In this document: positions 9,236 to 17,124 of the stretch, in pieces | Layout of the letters: each line of letters begins with the position of its first letter | How positions within the stretch are numbered: position 1 is the first letter of the stretch | Assembly (NCBI GenBank): GCA_000169995.1 | Contig: AAZW01000051.1 | Location: 1-36,837, forward strand | Origin: Vibrionales bacterium SWAT-3 | GTDB lineage: Bacteria > Pseudomonadota > Gammaproteobacteria > Enterobacterales > Vibrionaceae | Reading direction: 5' to 3' | DNA length: 36,837 bases | Notes under the pieces: generated by a model | Database searches by the model: none | What the model saw: the letters and a program-made list of their open reading frames with translations, nothing else | Told to the model about the DNA's origin: nothing | Program-made: the position numbers and the translations under genes

Positions 9236-9894
9236 TGTCAAAATACTATATTGAAATTCAGAAGCTTGTGAACACCGCACTTGGTGAGCTTTACGCGTTA
9301 CACAAGTCAGGCAAAGCGATTGACGCTCCTATCGCAAACAACCTATACCTTGTTCGCTGGGTAACTAAAGCAATCAAAGCACAAGCGTATGATCGTGTTG
9401 TTGTGCCTGATTTGGTTCGCTGGCAAAAGCAGGGCCGCTCAAAGGGTAACAACTCTGATTTAACTTTTACGTTTAAGCGTATTTCAGCGTTTTACGCTCA
9501 GTTCTTCCCAGAAGGTGAAGAGCCTAAAGCACTCAAAGACAGTGACGTTGAAGCCTTTATGGACAAAATGTACGAGATGGGTTGGAGTGTATCGAGTGAA
9601 GATGAGCTAACCACGGGTGGAAAAATTCAGTTCTTTACCGATGGTGAGCACTCATTCGCGCTATGTGGTAAGCAGTGTGATGACTCTTTCGACGGTGAGT
9701 TGATGGTTAAACCGATGAACTGGTTTGTTCGTGGTAACCACGCTGAGTTTATTCAAGCGGCGATGGAAGCAGGCTTCATGCTTCACAAAGTGACGGACTA
9801 CAAGTCTGCTGTGAAGTACCACGGTGAATACATCGTGTACCCAGCTAACCAAGGCAACCAATTAGCTGAGATCCCAATTAGCTTTGTTGGTTAA
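9235..9894 (+). CDS. DUF2913 family protein
   Basis: A 219-residue soluble protein with no signal peptide or membrane helix. The text MSKYYIEIQKLVNTALGELYALHKSGKA and later NLYLVRWVTKAIK matches the DUF2913 family, which is largely restricted to Vibrio and relatives and has no known activity. It starts at the ATG that overlaps the bcr stop codon, so it is probably expressed with bcr. A terminator follows at 9929. No catalytic motif is visible. Confidence 0.8.
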   Translation: MSKYYIEIQKLVNTALGELYALHKSGKAIDAPIANNLYLVRWVTKAIKAQAYDRVVVPDLVRWQKQGRSKGNNSDLTFTFKRISAFYAQFFPEGEEPKALKDSDVEAFMDKMYEMGWSVSSEDELTTGGKIQFFTDGEHSFALCGKQCDDSFDGELMVKPMNWFVRGNHAEFIQAAMEAGFMLHKVTDYKSAVKYHGEYIVYPANQGNQLAEIPISFVG

Positions 9895-9898
9895 TGGA

Positions 9899-9930
9899 TA
9901 GATACGAGATGCGAGATTAGAGATACGAAG
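9899..9930 (+). repeat. Solitary purine-rich copy of the 42-bp repeat family, inverted to the main array
   Basis: The 32 bases between the DUF2913 stop and its terminator are built of GATACGAGAT/GCGAGAT/AGATACGAAGAG words. They match the complement of the array units at 9983–10238, so this stretch can pair with them. Confidence 0.6.
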
Positions 9931-9952
9931 AGCGGAATTATCCGCTCTTTTT
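9929..9952 (+). terminator. Rho-independent terminator after the bcr–DUF2913 operon
   Basis: An 8-bp stem AGAGCGGA/TCCGCTCT with an ATTA loop is followed by a run of T. Confidence 0.85.
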
Positions 9953-9982
9953 GTTTGCTTCTTATAGCGCCAGTCGCCACTA

Positions 9983-10238
9983 GAATCCCGCATCTGCTTT
10001 TAATCTTTTCGCATCCCGTTACCCGAATCCCGCATCTGCTTTTAATCTCCTCGCATCTCGTTACCCGCATCCCGCATTTGTTTTAATCTCTTCGCATCCC
10101 GTTACTCGAATCCCGCATCTGCTTTTAATCTCTTCGTATCTCGTCACTCGAATCAGGCATCTGCTTTTAATCTCATCGTATCCCGTCACCCGAATCTCGA
10201 ATCTGCTTTTTAGTCTCTTCGCATCTCGTTACTCGCAT
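9983..10238. repeat. Direct repeat array, about six units of 42 bp
   Basis: Six consecutive units begin at 9983, 10025, 10067, 10108, 10150 and 10192, spaced 41–42 bases apart, with a partial seventh from 10235. Each unit reads roughly GAATCCCGCATCTGC, then TTTTAATCTCTTCGCATC, then CCGTTACC; copies differ at several positions. The array fills the gap between two convergent genes and runs up to the stop codon of the SDR gene. The same family occurs in reverse orientation at 34540–34760. The units abut with no unique spacers, so this is not CRISPR. Confidence 0.85.
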
Positions 10239-11663
10239 CTATTTTTTAGCTTGCTTATCTATCGCTTTCACCATGCCTTTAAAGATAAATAGATGAGCTG
10301 GCATCATTGCGAACCAATACAGTAACCCTAGAAAGCCTTTCGGATGCCACCAAGCGGTGATGTTTAATTCGCGCGTGTCTCCGTTATCAGAAACCGTGAT
10401 TTCCAGTCGCCCTAAGCCCGGACCTTTCATCCCGAACAGCAACGATAAGAATTGGTTCTCTTCACAGCGAATCACTTTCCATGAGTCAATTTTGTCGCCT
10501 ACTTTTAGTTTTGGCCCTTCTGGCATTTGTCGAACGGGTACACCGCCACCAAAGAGAAGATCTAACCACTCTCTTGTACGCCATAAAGCGTTAGCGAAAA
10601 AGTAACCCTGTTTAGGGCTTCCAATTTGTTGTGCTACGTGCCAAAGCGACTCTAGTGAGGCAGTCGACGTGATACTTGCACCTGTTTTCTTCGGGTAGTA
10701 ACCGTATCCCGCTTGCCAGCGTTTAAAGGCGGTTTTATCAAAGCCCCACACATTACTTTTTACAAAGTTACCCTCAGCGTGAATCGCTTGTTCAACCATG
10801 CTCTCGAACGACACGAGTTTTTGCGGATATTTTTCTTGGATGGTGGTCGAGTTGGCTATGAAGTCATGCTTTAAACCTGCGAGCAATGCTCTCCCTATGT
10901 TGGAAGGGACAGATGTCACCACGCCAAGCCAATAAGAAGCGATTTTAGGCGTGAGTAGGGAAGTCGCCCACAACCTAAGTGGACGATCGGCAGTTTTAGC
11001 AATATGCGCGAATTGATTACGATAAGAGACGATATCAGGACCGCCAACCTCAAAGGTCTGATTGTCGCTTGGAGTATCTTGCGCGAGCTTTAACAAGTAG
11101 TGATTGAGGTTTTTCAATGCGATAGGGTTAGCTTTTGAGTCTACCCATTTCGGCGCAATCATGATTGGTAGGTTGTAAACGAAGTCTCGCATTATCTCAA
11201 AGGCCGCCGAGCCAGGGCCGATGATGACGCCAGCTCGAAGCTCTGTAACGGGAACCGAGCCTTTACGCAGCACTTCTCCGGTTTTCTTTCTCGCTTGAAG
11301 GTGCTCAGAATCGCCGGTTTGAGGTTGAAGTGAACTTAAGTAGATGACGTGTTGGTTTTTAGGACCAAGTGCGGACACAAAGTTACGGGCCAGGCTTAAC
11401 TCGTAATCAATGAAATCATGACCTTCCGCCATACCATGGACAAGGAAGAAGATGAGGTCAAAATCAGGAACTAAAGCCTTTGTTGCCGCTTGGTCAGCCA
11501 GGTCGAGATATTCGAGTGATAAATTCTTATGAGGTTCGGTTCGCGCTTTTAAGTAGTCGATGTGCCTTGCTGCAGCGGTTACTTGATAACCTTGTTCTAG
11601 CAGCAGAGGAAGCAGTTGTGAACCAACATATCCAGAAGCGCCTAAAACCAGTACTTTCTTCAT
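10239..11663 (-). CDS. NAD(P)-binding SDR protein with DUF2867 C-terminal domain
   Basis: A 474-residue protein. The N-terminal Rossmann domain starts KKVLVLGASGYVGSQLLPLL, with the atypical-SDR GxxGxxG loop at about residues 8–14, and continues with IYLSSLQPQTGDSEH and TELRAGVIIGPGS, as in NmrA/YbjT-like epimerase-related proteins. The C-terminal part from about residue 330 (WHVAQQIGSPKQGYFFANALWRTREWLD...GLGRLEITVSDNG...WWHPKGFLGLLYWFAMMPAHLFIFKGM) matches DUF2867, a START-like fold. The biochemical function is unknown; an oxidoreductase or redox-sensing role is usual for this fusion. It appears monocistronic, with a GGAG-type ribosome site just upstream of ATG 11663. Confidence 0.85.
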   Translation of the reverse strand: MKKVLVLGASGYVGSQLLPLLLEQGYQVTAAARHIDYLKARTEPHKNLSLEYLDLADQAATKALVPDFDLIFFLVHGMAEGHDFIDYELSLARNFVSALGPKNQHVIYLSSLQPQTGDSEHLQARKKTGEVLRKGSVPVTELRAGVIIGPGSAAFEIMRDFVYNLPIMIAPKWVDSKANPIALKNLNHYLLKLAQDTPSDNQTFEVGGPDIVSYRNQFAHIAKTADRPLRLWATSLLTPKIASYWLGVVTSVPSNIGRALLAGLKHDFIANSTTIQEKYPQKLVSFESMVEQAIHAEGNFVKSNVWGFDKTAFKRWQAGYGYYPKKTGASITSTASLESLWHVAQQIGSPKQGYFFANALWRTREWLDLLFGGGVPVRQMPEGPKLKVGDKIDSWKVIRCEENQFLSLLFGMKGPGLGRLEITVSDNGDTRELNITAWWHPKGFLGLLYWFAMMPAHLFIFKGMVKAIDKQAKK

Positions 11664-11748
11664 CGTTACTCCATGTATTGCTTATCAAACCATCCTTTGT
11701 TCATACTACGCTAACTTTTCTACAAAACCAATTGAGCTATAGGCAATG

Positions 11749-11779
11749 AAAAAGCCAATAGAAAGAATCTATTGGCTTG
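11749..11779 (-). terminator. Terminator downstream of the cytochrome c peroxidase gene
   Basis: A 10-bp stem (11753–11762 with 11770–11779) and a seven-base loop are followed, on the minus strand, by five T. It lies 40 bases after the peroxidase stop codon and must be its original terminator. Confidence 0.85.
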
Positions 11780-11818
11780 AGTTTATCGGTGATATCGTGC
11801 TGCTTCGATTGGCATCAA

Positions 11819-12184
11819 TTAGCTTTGTTGCTGAGCTTTAGGGCTAAGGTTGTTTCCTTTGTATTCGCCAGTCAGCGTCTTGAGGAATGCCTTGATAGCA
11901 TCGACTTCCTCATCACTCATTTCGACACCAACTTGATATTTACCCATATCAAAGATCGCTTGTTCTAGTGTCTCTGCGTGACCATCGTGGAAGTAAGGTG
12001 CTGTGAGTTCAATGTTTCTAAGCGTTGGTACTTTGAACTTATGCTTGTCGGATTCAATCGCAGTGACGTTGTATCTTCCCAAGTCTTCTGGGGTGATATT
12101 CGTTCCTCTATCTGCAAAGTAGTCCGCTTTCATGCCCATGGTTTCAAAGTTTTCACCACCCATAGCTTCACCTGTGTGGCAAGT
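11819..12184 (-). pseudogene. 3' fragment of the triheme cytochrome c peroxidase gene
   Basis: This is the C-terminal quarter of the peroxidase interrupted by the ISAs1-family element. From the target duplication it reads ...TCHTGEAMGGENFETMG and continues through KFKVPTLRNIELTAPYFHDG, the conserved C-terminal heme-domain segment of di-heme peroxidases, to the native stop at 11819–11821. Separated from its promoter and N-terminus, it should not yield a working product. See the entry at 13419–14488 for the whole gene. Confidence 0.88.
12175..12184. repeat. Left 10-bp target duplication of the ISAs1-family element
   Basis: TGTGGCAAGT is repeated exactly at 13419–13428. Removing one copy together with the element rejoins the peroxidase frame as SCDTCHTGEAMGG. 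Confidence 0.92.
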
Positions 12185-13418
12185 AAGGGCGGGATCGAAC
12201 TTTAACCATTGAAAATAATGGATTTATTTTACAGGGAACTTTTTTAGATAATCACGATCTGATCATGAAGTAAAAAAACATGAGAAATTCGCACATGATT
12301 ATCATTGAGCAACTTAAAAAAGTGAAAGATACCCGTTCGCACATCAATCAAGTTTATCCTGTTATGGAAGTCGCTTTCGTGGTCATAACAGCCATGATTT
12401 GTGGTCAAAATAAATGGACAGAGATTAAGGATTTCGGTGAAGGAAATATCGAGTGGTTACGTGAGTATTTCCCCTACGAAAATGGTCTTCCCACTCGACA
12501 TAATATAGCTGCGATCATGAGATCCGTTGTGCCAGAGACGCTATTGGAAGCTATGGTGGGCTGGGTCAATTTGCACAGAGAGAAGCATGCACAGCCTATA
12601 ATCAGTGTTGATGGGAAGGTTCTAAAAGGGGCAAAAGCAAGCAAACAACAGCACCCCCTCTATATGGTTTCGGCATTTGATGTAGACGAGGGTTTGACTC
12701 TCACACACCAACCTTGTGACGGCAAAGGTATGGAGCTGCTAGCAATAAGAAACATGCTAGACGCTTTAGATATCAAAGGATGTTTATTAACTGCTGATGC
12801 CCTGCATTGTCAGGTTGAAACACTGAATAAAGTAGTTGATAAAGGTGGAGATATCCTAGTACAAGTTAAACTGAATCAACCAAGTTTATTAGCAGAAATT
12901 GATGTGCAATTCCAAGACTATTGGGCTTTGCCTGAAGATAAACAGGAATCATACATCACGGAAGAGAAAGGGCATGGTAGAAAAGAGGTTCGTGAGGTTT
13001 ACGTGCTTCCTGCAGCCTTCAGCGAAGCACTCAGACAGAAGTGGTGTCTCGTAAAAAGCATTGTTGCAGTGGTAAGAGATAGGAGTGTCAAAGGGAAAGG
13101 AAGTTATGAAACCTCGTACTATATTTGCACAGACCATTTATCTTTAGAGTTAGCCTCAAAGGCAACAAGAAAGCATTGGCATATTGAGAATCAGCAGCAC
13201 TGGGCGTTGGACGTAATTTTCAAAGAAGACGAGCAGCGAATTTACGCTGGGGATTCAGCGTTGAATATGGCTTGTTGTCGTCGCTTTGTGCAGAACCTAT
13301 TTAGAAAATCAGAGGGTAACTTGTCTGTACCAAGAAAGATGAACCAAGCCGCATGGAATAAAGATTACAGGGAAAAAGTTCTTTTTACATCAGATTAACA
13401 AAGTATATTCGCGCCCTT
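12185..13418 (+). mobile_element. Complete ISAs1-family insertion sequence (1234 bp)
   Basis: The element is defined by the 10-bp target duplications on both sides. Its left end AAGGGCGGGATCGAACTTT and the complement of its right end AAGGGCGCGAATATACTTT are imperfect inverted repeats of about 19 bp (14 matches). One transposase gene fills it, with about 95 bases of leader and 20 bases after the stop. Size, duplication length and transposase all agree with ISAs1. It is inserted in the opposite orientation to the peroxidase gene. Confidence 0.92.
12280..13398 (+). CDS. ISAs1-family transposase (H-repeat type)
   Basis: A 372-residue DDE transposase. The catalytic triad can be placed: first Asp in ISVDGKVLKGAK, second Asp in LLTADALHCQ, and Glu in HWHIENQQHWALD. 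The N-terminal region (VKDTRSHINQVYPVMEVAFVVITAMICGQNKWTEI) is the DDE_Tnp_1-associated domain typical of the family. The length is normal and no frameshift is seen, so the element is probably active. The start could be ATG 12280 or the in-frame ATG 12295; neither has a strong ribosome site. Confidence 0.93.
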   Translation: MRNSHMIIIEQLKKVKDTRSHINQVYPVMEVAFVVITAMICGQNKWTEIKDFGEGNIEWLREYFPYENGLPTRHNIAAIMRSVVPETLLEAMVGWVNLHREKHAQPIISVDGKVLKGAKASKQQHPLYMVSAFDVDEGLTLTHQPCDGKGMELLAIRNMLDALDIKGCLLTADALHCQVETLNKVVDKGGDILVQVKLNQPSLLAEIDVQFQDYWALPEDKQESYITEEKGHGRKEVREVYVLPAAFSEALRQKWCLVKSIVAVVRDRSVKGKGSYETSYYICTDHLSLELASKATRKHWHIENQQHWALDVIFKEDEQRIYAGDSALNMACCRRFVQNLFRKSEGNLSVPRKMNQAAWNKDYREKVLFTSD

Positions 13419-14488
13419 TGTGGCAAGTATCGCAGCTGTATTGTTTAAATAGCGTTAGTCCATACTTTTCATGGTCGTCTATCGCATCGGAATTGCCCGT
13501 AAGGTATTGGTCGAATCGACTGTTCGGTGTCACCAAGGTTTTCTCAAACTCAGCAATCGCATGCGTGATGGTGTCACCGGTGATCTCACCGTTATAGGAT
13601 TTGTTGAACTTAGCGACTAACTCGGGATCGCGGCTCAGCTTGTCGATGATCTGTTGCCAACCTTCAGAGCCCATTTCGATAGGATTAAATGGAGGACCTC
13701 CAGCTTGGTCTTGTAAGTCATTTGCTCGACCATCCCAAAATTGCAGTTTGTTGTACGCCGAGTTGAAAACGGTTGGTGCATTGATTCCACCAACTTGGCC
13801 ATGAATACCAACAGAGCCAACTAAGTTATCGACACCACCAGTGTCTAATCCATGACAAGTCGCACACGAAACCGTGTCGTCACCGGATAGGCGAGTGTCG
13901 TGGTAGAGTGCTTTGCCCAGCTTAACTCTGTCTTCGTTTACCTCAAACTGAGTGTAGATTGGCTGAAGTGTGCCTTCCCTGCGGCTGTCATCTACCGGAG
14001 AGTCTTGGTGAATGTTTGCTCTTGTTTGGCGTATCCATTTTAACAAAGTGTGCTTTTCTTCATTTGAAATGCCAGCAGACCAATGCATCGATTGATAGAG
14101 TTTAGGTGGCATCGAACCGTCGTAAAGCACCTTTTCAATACGAGCAAGTGCTACTTCAGATACTGGTTCATTATTCTGAATACCATTGAAGAGTTGAGTA
14201 ATTTCAAAGTGTTTCATACCTGTTTGTATGTCGGCATTCATGAGTGGTTTTGCGATCGGCCATTCAGAGTAGAAAGGCATTTCACTTTCGTTGGTGTGGC
14301 AGTATGCACACCCTTTATCGCTGAGCACTTTCATCGCTTGGTAGTCTAAAGATGACTTATCCAAAAATGAAAATGCGCGAGGCTTTCAGCGGCAAGACGT
14401 TGGTCGTTTTTATCAACCGTATAAACCATGCTCAGATAAGCCAAGATGCCAACACCCGCCAAACTCATTATTAGTTTTTTATTATTCA
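13419..14488 (-). pseudogene. 5' fragment of a triheme (YhjA-like) cytochrome c peroxidase gene, also frameshifted
   Basis: The gene starts at ATG 14488 with an N-terminal membrane anchor (LIMSLAGVGILAYLSMVYTV). It leaves frame in a run of five T near 14366–14370: the first frame reads ESLAHFHFW and then stops, while one more T gives AHFHFLDKSSLDYQAMKV. Three heme c motifs follow, numbered in the restored protein: CAYCH (61–65, extra N-terminal heme domain), CATCH (209–213) and CDTCH (353–357). This is the layout of E. coli YhjA/Ccp, a quinol-linked peroxidase that reduces H2O2 in the periplasm under low oxygen. The IS cuts the gene just after the third CxxCH; the fragment then runs a few codons into the IS (KGREYTLLI) and stops. 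The intact length would be about 475 residues. Function is almost certainly lost. Confidence 0.87.
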
Positions 14489-14958
14489 TTTTAACTCCCT
14501 ATTGAAACTGGGGTGGAAGTTATTGAATTAACGGCAGTTTATGAAATGACAAAAAGGAATGAATATTAATCGAATAACTAGATGGTTAAAAATTTAACGA
14601 AATAAAACTATTGAAATCATATGGTTAATTTGAGTTGTGAAAATTGATAACAAATTCAATGAAATAAACATCGGGACTAACTTTGATTTCCATCAATTTA
14701 GCGGAATCCGGATTAAGTTGGGCGTTTTATATATGGTGTGTGTTTGATATTCATGTTTTATGGTTTGTTTGATAAACGATTCGATTTTCAAGTCGGAAGT
14801 GGCACGTTTACTTTGGTTAGATTGGAAGAGTGAGACAGTCAAAGACGTTATACAGAATTTTATGCATTCAGTATGATTTATGTATGGTTGAATTTCGAAC
14901 ATTGATATACTGAAAGAATAATTATTTTGCCATCAACACGTTCCGTTCAGGTGTGCCT
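14489..14958. other. AT-rich divergent intergenic region between the peroxidase and MATE genes
   Basis: These 470 bases hold no convincing gene; short frames here lack ribosome sites and family resemblance. The region is markedly A+T rich and must carry the promoters of both divergent genes. The only clear signal is the FNR box at 14683–14696. Confidence 0.6.
14683..14696. promoter_or_regulatory. FNR box
   Basis: TTGATTTCCATCAA is a perfect match to the FNR consensus TTGAT-N4-ATCAA. It lies about 195 bases upstream of the peroxidase start and 263 bases upstream of the MATE start. In E. coli the YhjA-type peroxidase gene is activated by FNR, so this site most likely serves the peroxidase. Confidence 0.8.
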
Positions 14959-16330
14959 ATGCTGCTCTCTTCAATTATCCATCATACACGCGGCGATTTT
15001 GTTCGCAGGCTGATTGCCATTGCTTTGCCAATCACCTTGCAGAGCATTATGTTTTCAAGCCGAGGCTTGGTGGATGTGCTGATGTTAGGCCAACTTGGGG
15101 AAGCTGATATTGCGGCGGTTGGTGTCGCAAGCCGTGCGATGTTTGTGACGACTATTATGCTGGTGGGTGTGACCACTGGTGGTGCTCTACTTACTGCTCA
15201 GTATTGGGGAGCCGGTGATAGGCAAGGGGTAAGGGAAAGTACCGCATTAACTTGGTTGGTTTCGACCTTGTTTGCTCTTCTGACTATTGTCTTCTTTGTC
15301 TCTTTCCCTGCTCAAATCATGGGTGTGACGACCGATTCTCAAGAAGTGATCAGTTTAGGTGTTGAATACATCGTCATTACCTCTTTTAGTATGTTGGCGG
15401 TGTCGTGCGTTAGCAGCATGGCCGTTGGCTTACGAGCGATGCACAAACCTGGGCTAAGTACCTTCTTCAGTGGTATCGGTATCTTGTCCAACGTGTTTTT
15501 AAACTGGGTGCTGATCTTCGGTAACCTAGGGTTTCCCGCATTAGGTATCAAAGGTGCCGCGATAGCCACGGTATTAAGTGGCGCTATCGAAGTGGCGACT
15601 TTGTTTGGTTACCTGTATTTCTCTAAACACTTACTCGCTTTCAAGTTCGGTGACATCAAAGCTGCTGCAACGGTAGAGAAAGTGGTTCGCTTCTTGAAGC
15701 TGTCCCTGCCTACCACCTTCAACTTCTTGGCTTGGGCCGGTGGATTGTTTGCTTATCACGCCATCATGGGTCAGTCAGGCGTGCAAGGCTTGGCAGCTTT
15801 ATCGGTTGACGCCTGTTGAATCTATCTCATTGAGCTTATTGATAGGGATGTCGAACGCAGCTGCGGTATTGGTTGGGAACCAACTCGGCGCCAAGAACAA
15901 CGAAGCGGTTTATTACCAAGCGCTCGGTATTACTATTCTGTGCTTCTTAACCAGTATTGTGGTCGCGATTTTCCTCTACTTTGTGCAAACACCAATCTTG
16001 AATGCGTTTAGTGCATTAACGGAAGAAACCCGAGCGCTTTCTGAGAAGTTTATTTTGATCCTTAGTGTCGGCATTGTTATTCGCTCTATTCCGATGACTG
16101 TAATTGTTGGTGTGTTGAGAGCGGGTGGCGATGTTAAGTTCTGCCTTTACCAAGATTTGATAGCACAGTGGGTGATTGGTATTCCGCTAGCGGCTATCGC
16201 GGCCATCTACTTTAAATTTCCACCTGAGTGGGTGTACTTACTTTTCCTCACTGAAGAGGTGATTAAGTGGAGCGGTTCGCTGTATCGCATGAAAACAAGA
16301 AAATGGATTAAAAACTTGATAGGAAGTTGA
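14959..16330 (+). pseudogene. MATE-family multidrug efflux transporter, frameshifted
   Basis: The two frames together encode a 12-helix MATE protein of about 456 residues, normal for the family. The first (ATG 14959, or GTG 14953) carries LIAIALPITLQSIMFSSRGLVDVLMLGQLGEADIAAVG and runs to GVQGLAALSV, then goes out of frame at about 15806–15812 and stops at 15819. The second resumes with TPVESISLSLLIGMSNAAAVLVGNQLGA, the start of the second MATE repeat. Removing one T in TCGGTTGACG gives SVTPVES, so a single-base insertion (or loss of two) explains the break. MATE transporters expel cationic drugs or metabolites using Na+ or H+. Whether the indel is real or a sequencing error cannot be told here. 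Confidence 0.82.
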
Positions 16331-16452
16331 AGTAGGGCGCATCAATCGCATCACTTTATCGTTGGCATGTGATCTATCTTTCAAAATACTTCCTCCGAAC
16401 AGGGAATTAGTGTAGATTCTCCTTCCAAATTCTAACTAATGCGAGCTGTTTA

Positions 16453-17124
16453 ATGTTAAAGCTGTCAGACCTATGTAAAGGCTATGTCGATGGGGGGGAG
16501 TTCCACCCTGTTTTGCAAGGTGCTGAACTGACATTGAACCAAGGTGACCAGCTAGCATTAATGGGAGAAAGTGGTTCAGGTAAAAGTACTTTATTGAACC
16601 TGATTGCCGGTTTGGATTTGGCTGACTCTGGCGAAATCGTTTTTCCTCACTTCAATATGCACGATTCTACTGAGCGAGAACGCACAGCTTATCGTCGCAA
16701 CAATATTGGTCATATTTTTCAGCAATTCAATTTATTACCAACGTTGAATATCGCTGATAACATCCGCTTTTGCCGTCAGTTAAAAGGCTTGCCTGAAGAT
16801 AAAGGCCTTTGGAGGCAGATTCTCTCTGCCTTAGATCTTATGCCTTTACTTGGTCGCTACCCTGAGGAAGCTTCTGGCGGACAACAGCAACGTGCCGCGA
16901 TTGCTCGTGCGTTGTACATGGAACCAAAGATCTTATTAGCGGATGAACCTACGGGTAGCTTAGATGAGCGTAATGCGGAAGCGGTAATGCGCTTGCTGAC
17001 TTCTTTGGCTCGTCAATTAGAATGTACATTACTGTTGGTAACACACAGTGAGAAAGTCGCACTGCATATGGACGGCCGGATCCGCCTACAAGGAGGACAG
17101 CTGCATGTTATGGCCCGTAGTTAA
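16453..17124 (+). CDS. ABC transporter ATP-binding protein (AttE/LolD-like)
   Basis: A 223-residue ATPase of the MacB/LolD/FtsE group. It has Walker A GESGSGKST (38–46), Q-loop IFQQFNLLPT, signature SGGQQQRAAIARAL (from 141), Walker B LLADEPTGSLD (from 161) and the H-loop His in LLVTHSEK. These ATPases do not drive ordinary import; they power mechanotransmission by FtsX-type permeases to move lipids, lipoproteins or peptides out of the inner membrane. The end overlaps the start of the permease gene by 20 bases. ATPase, FtsX permease and lipocalin-like protein in a row match the attEFGH operon type. Confidence 0.92.
   Translation: MLKLSDLCKGYVDGGEFHPVLQGAELTLNQGDQLALMGESGSGKSTLLNLIAGLDLADSGEIVFPHFNMHDSTERERTAYRRNNIGHIFQQFNLLPTLNIADNIRFCRQLKGLPEDKGLWRQILSALDLMPLLGRYPEEASGGQQQRAAIARALYMEPKILLADEPTGSLDERNAEAVMRLLTSLARQLECTLLLVTHSEKVALHMDGRIRLQGGQLHVMARS

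Noticed and set aside
9983..10238. Possible CRISPR array
   Set aside because: The 42-bp units abut one another and vary along their whole length; there are no constant repeats separated by unique spacers and no cas genes.
14693..14902. A 69-codon minus-strand reading frame upstream of the peroxidase gene
   Set aside because: No ribosome site, AT-rich composition typical of a promoter region, and it overlaps the FNR box.
15740..16330. The second half of the MATE gene as an independent smaller transporter
   Set aside because: Its first residues before TPVES are out-of-frame sequence of the first half, and the two parts join into one normal-length MATE protein with a single-base correction.
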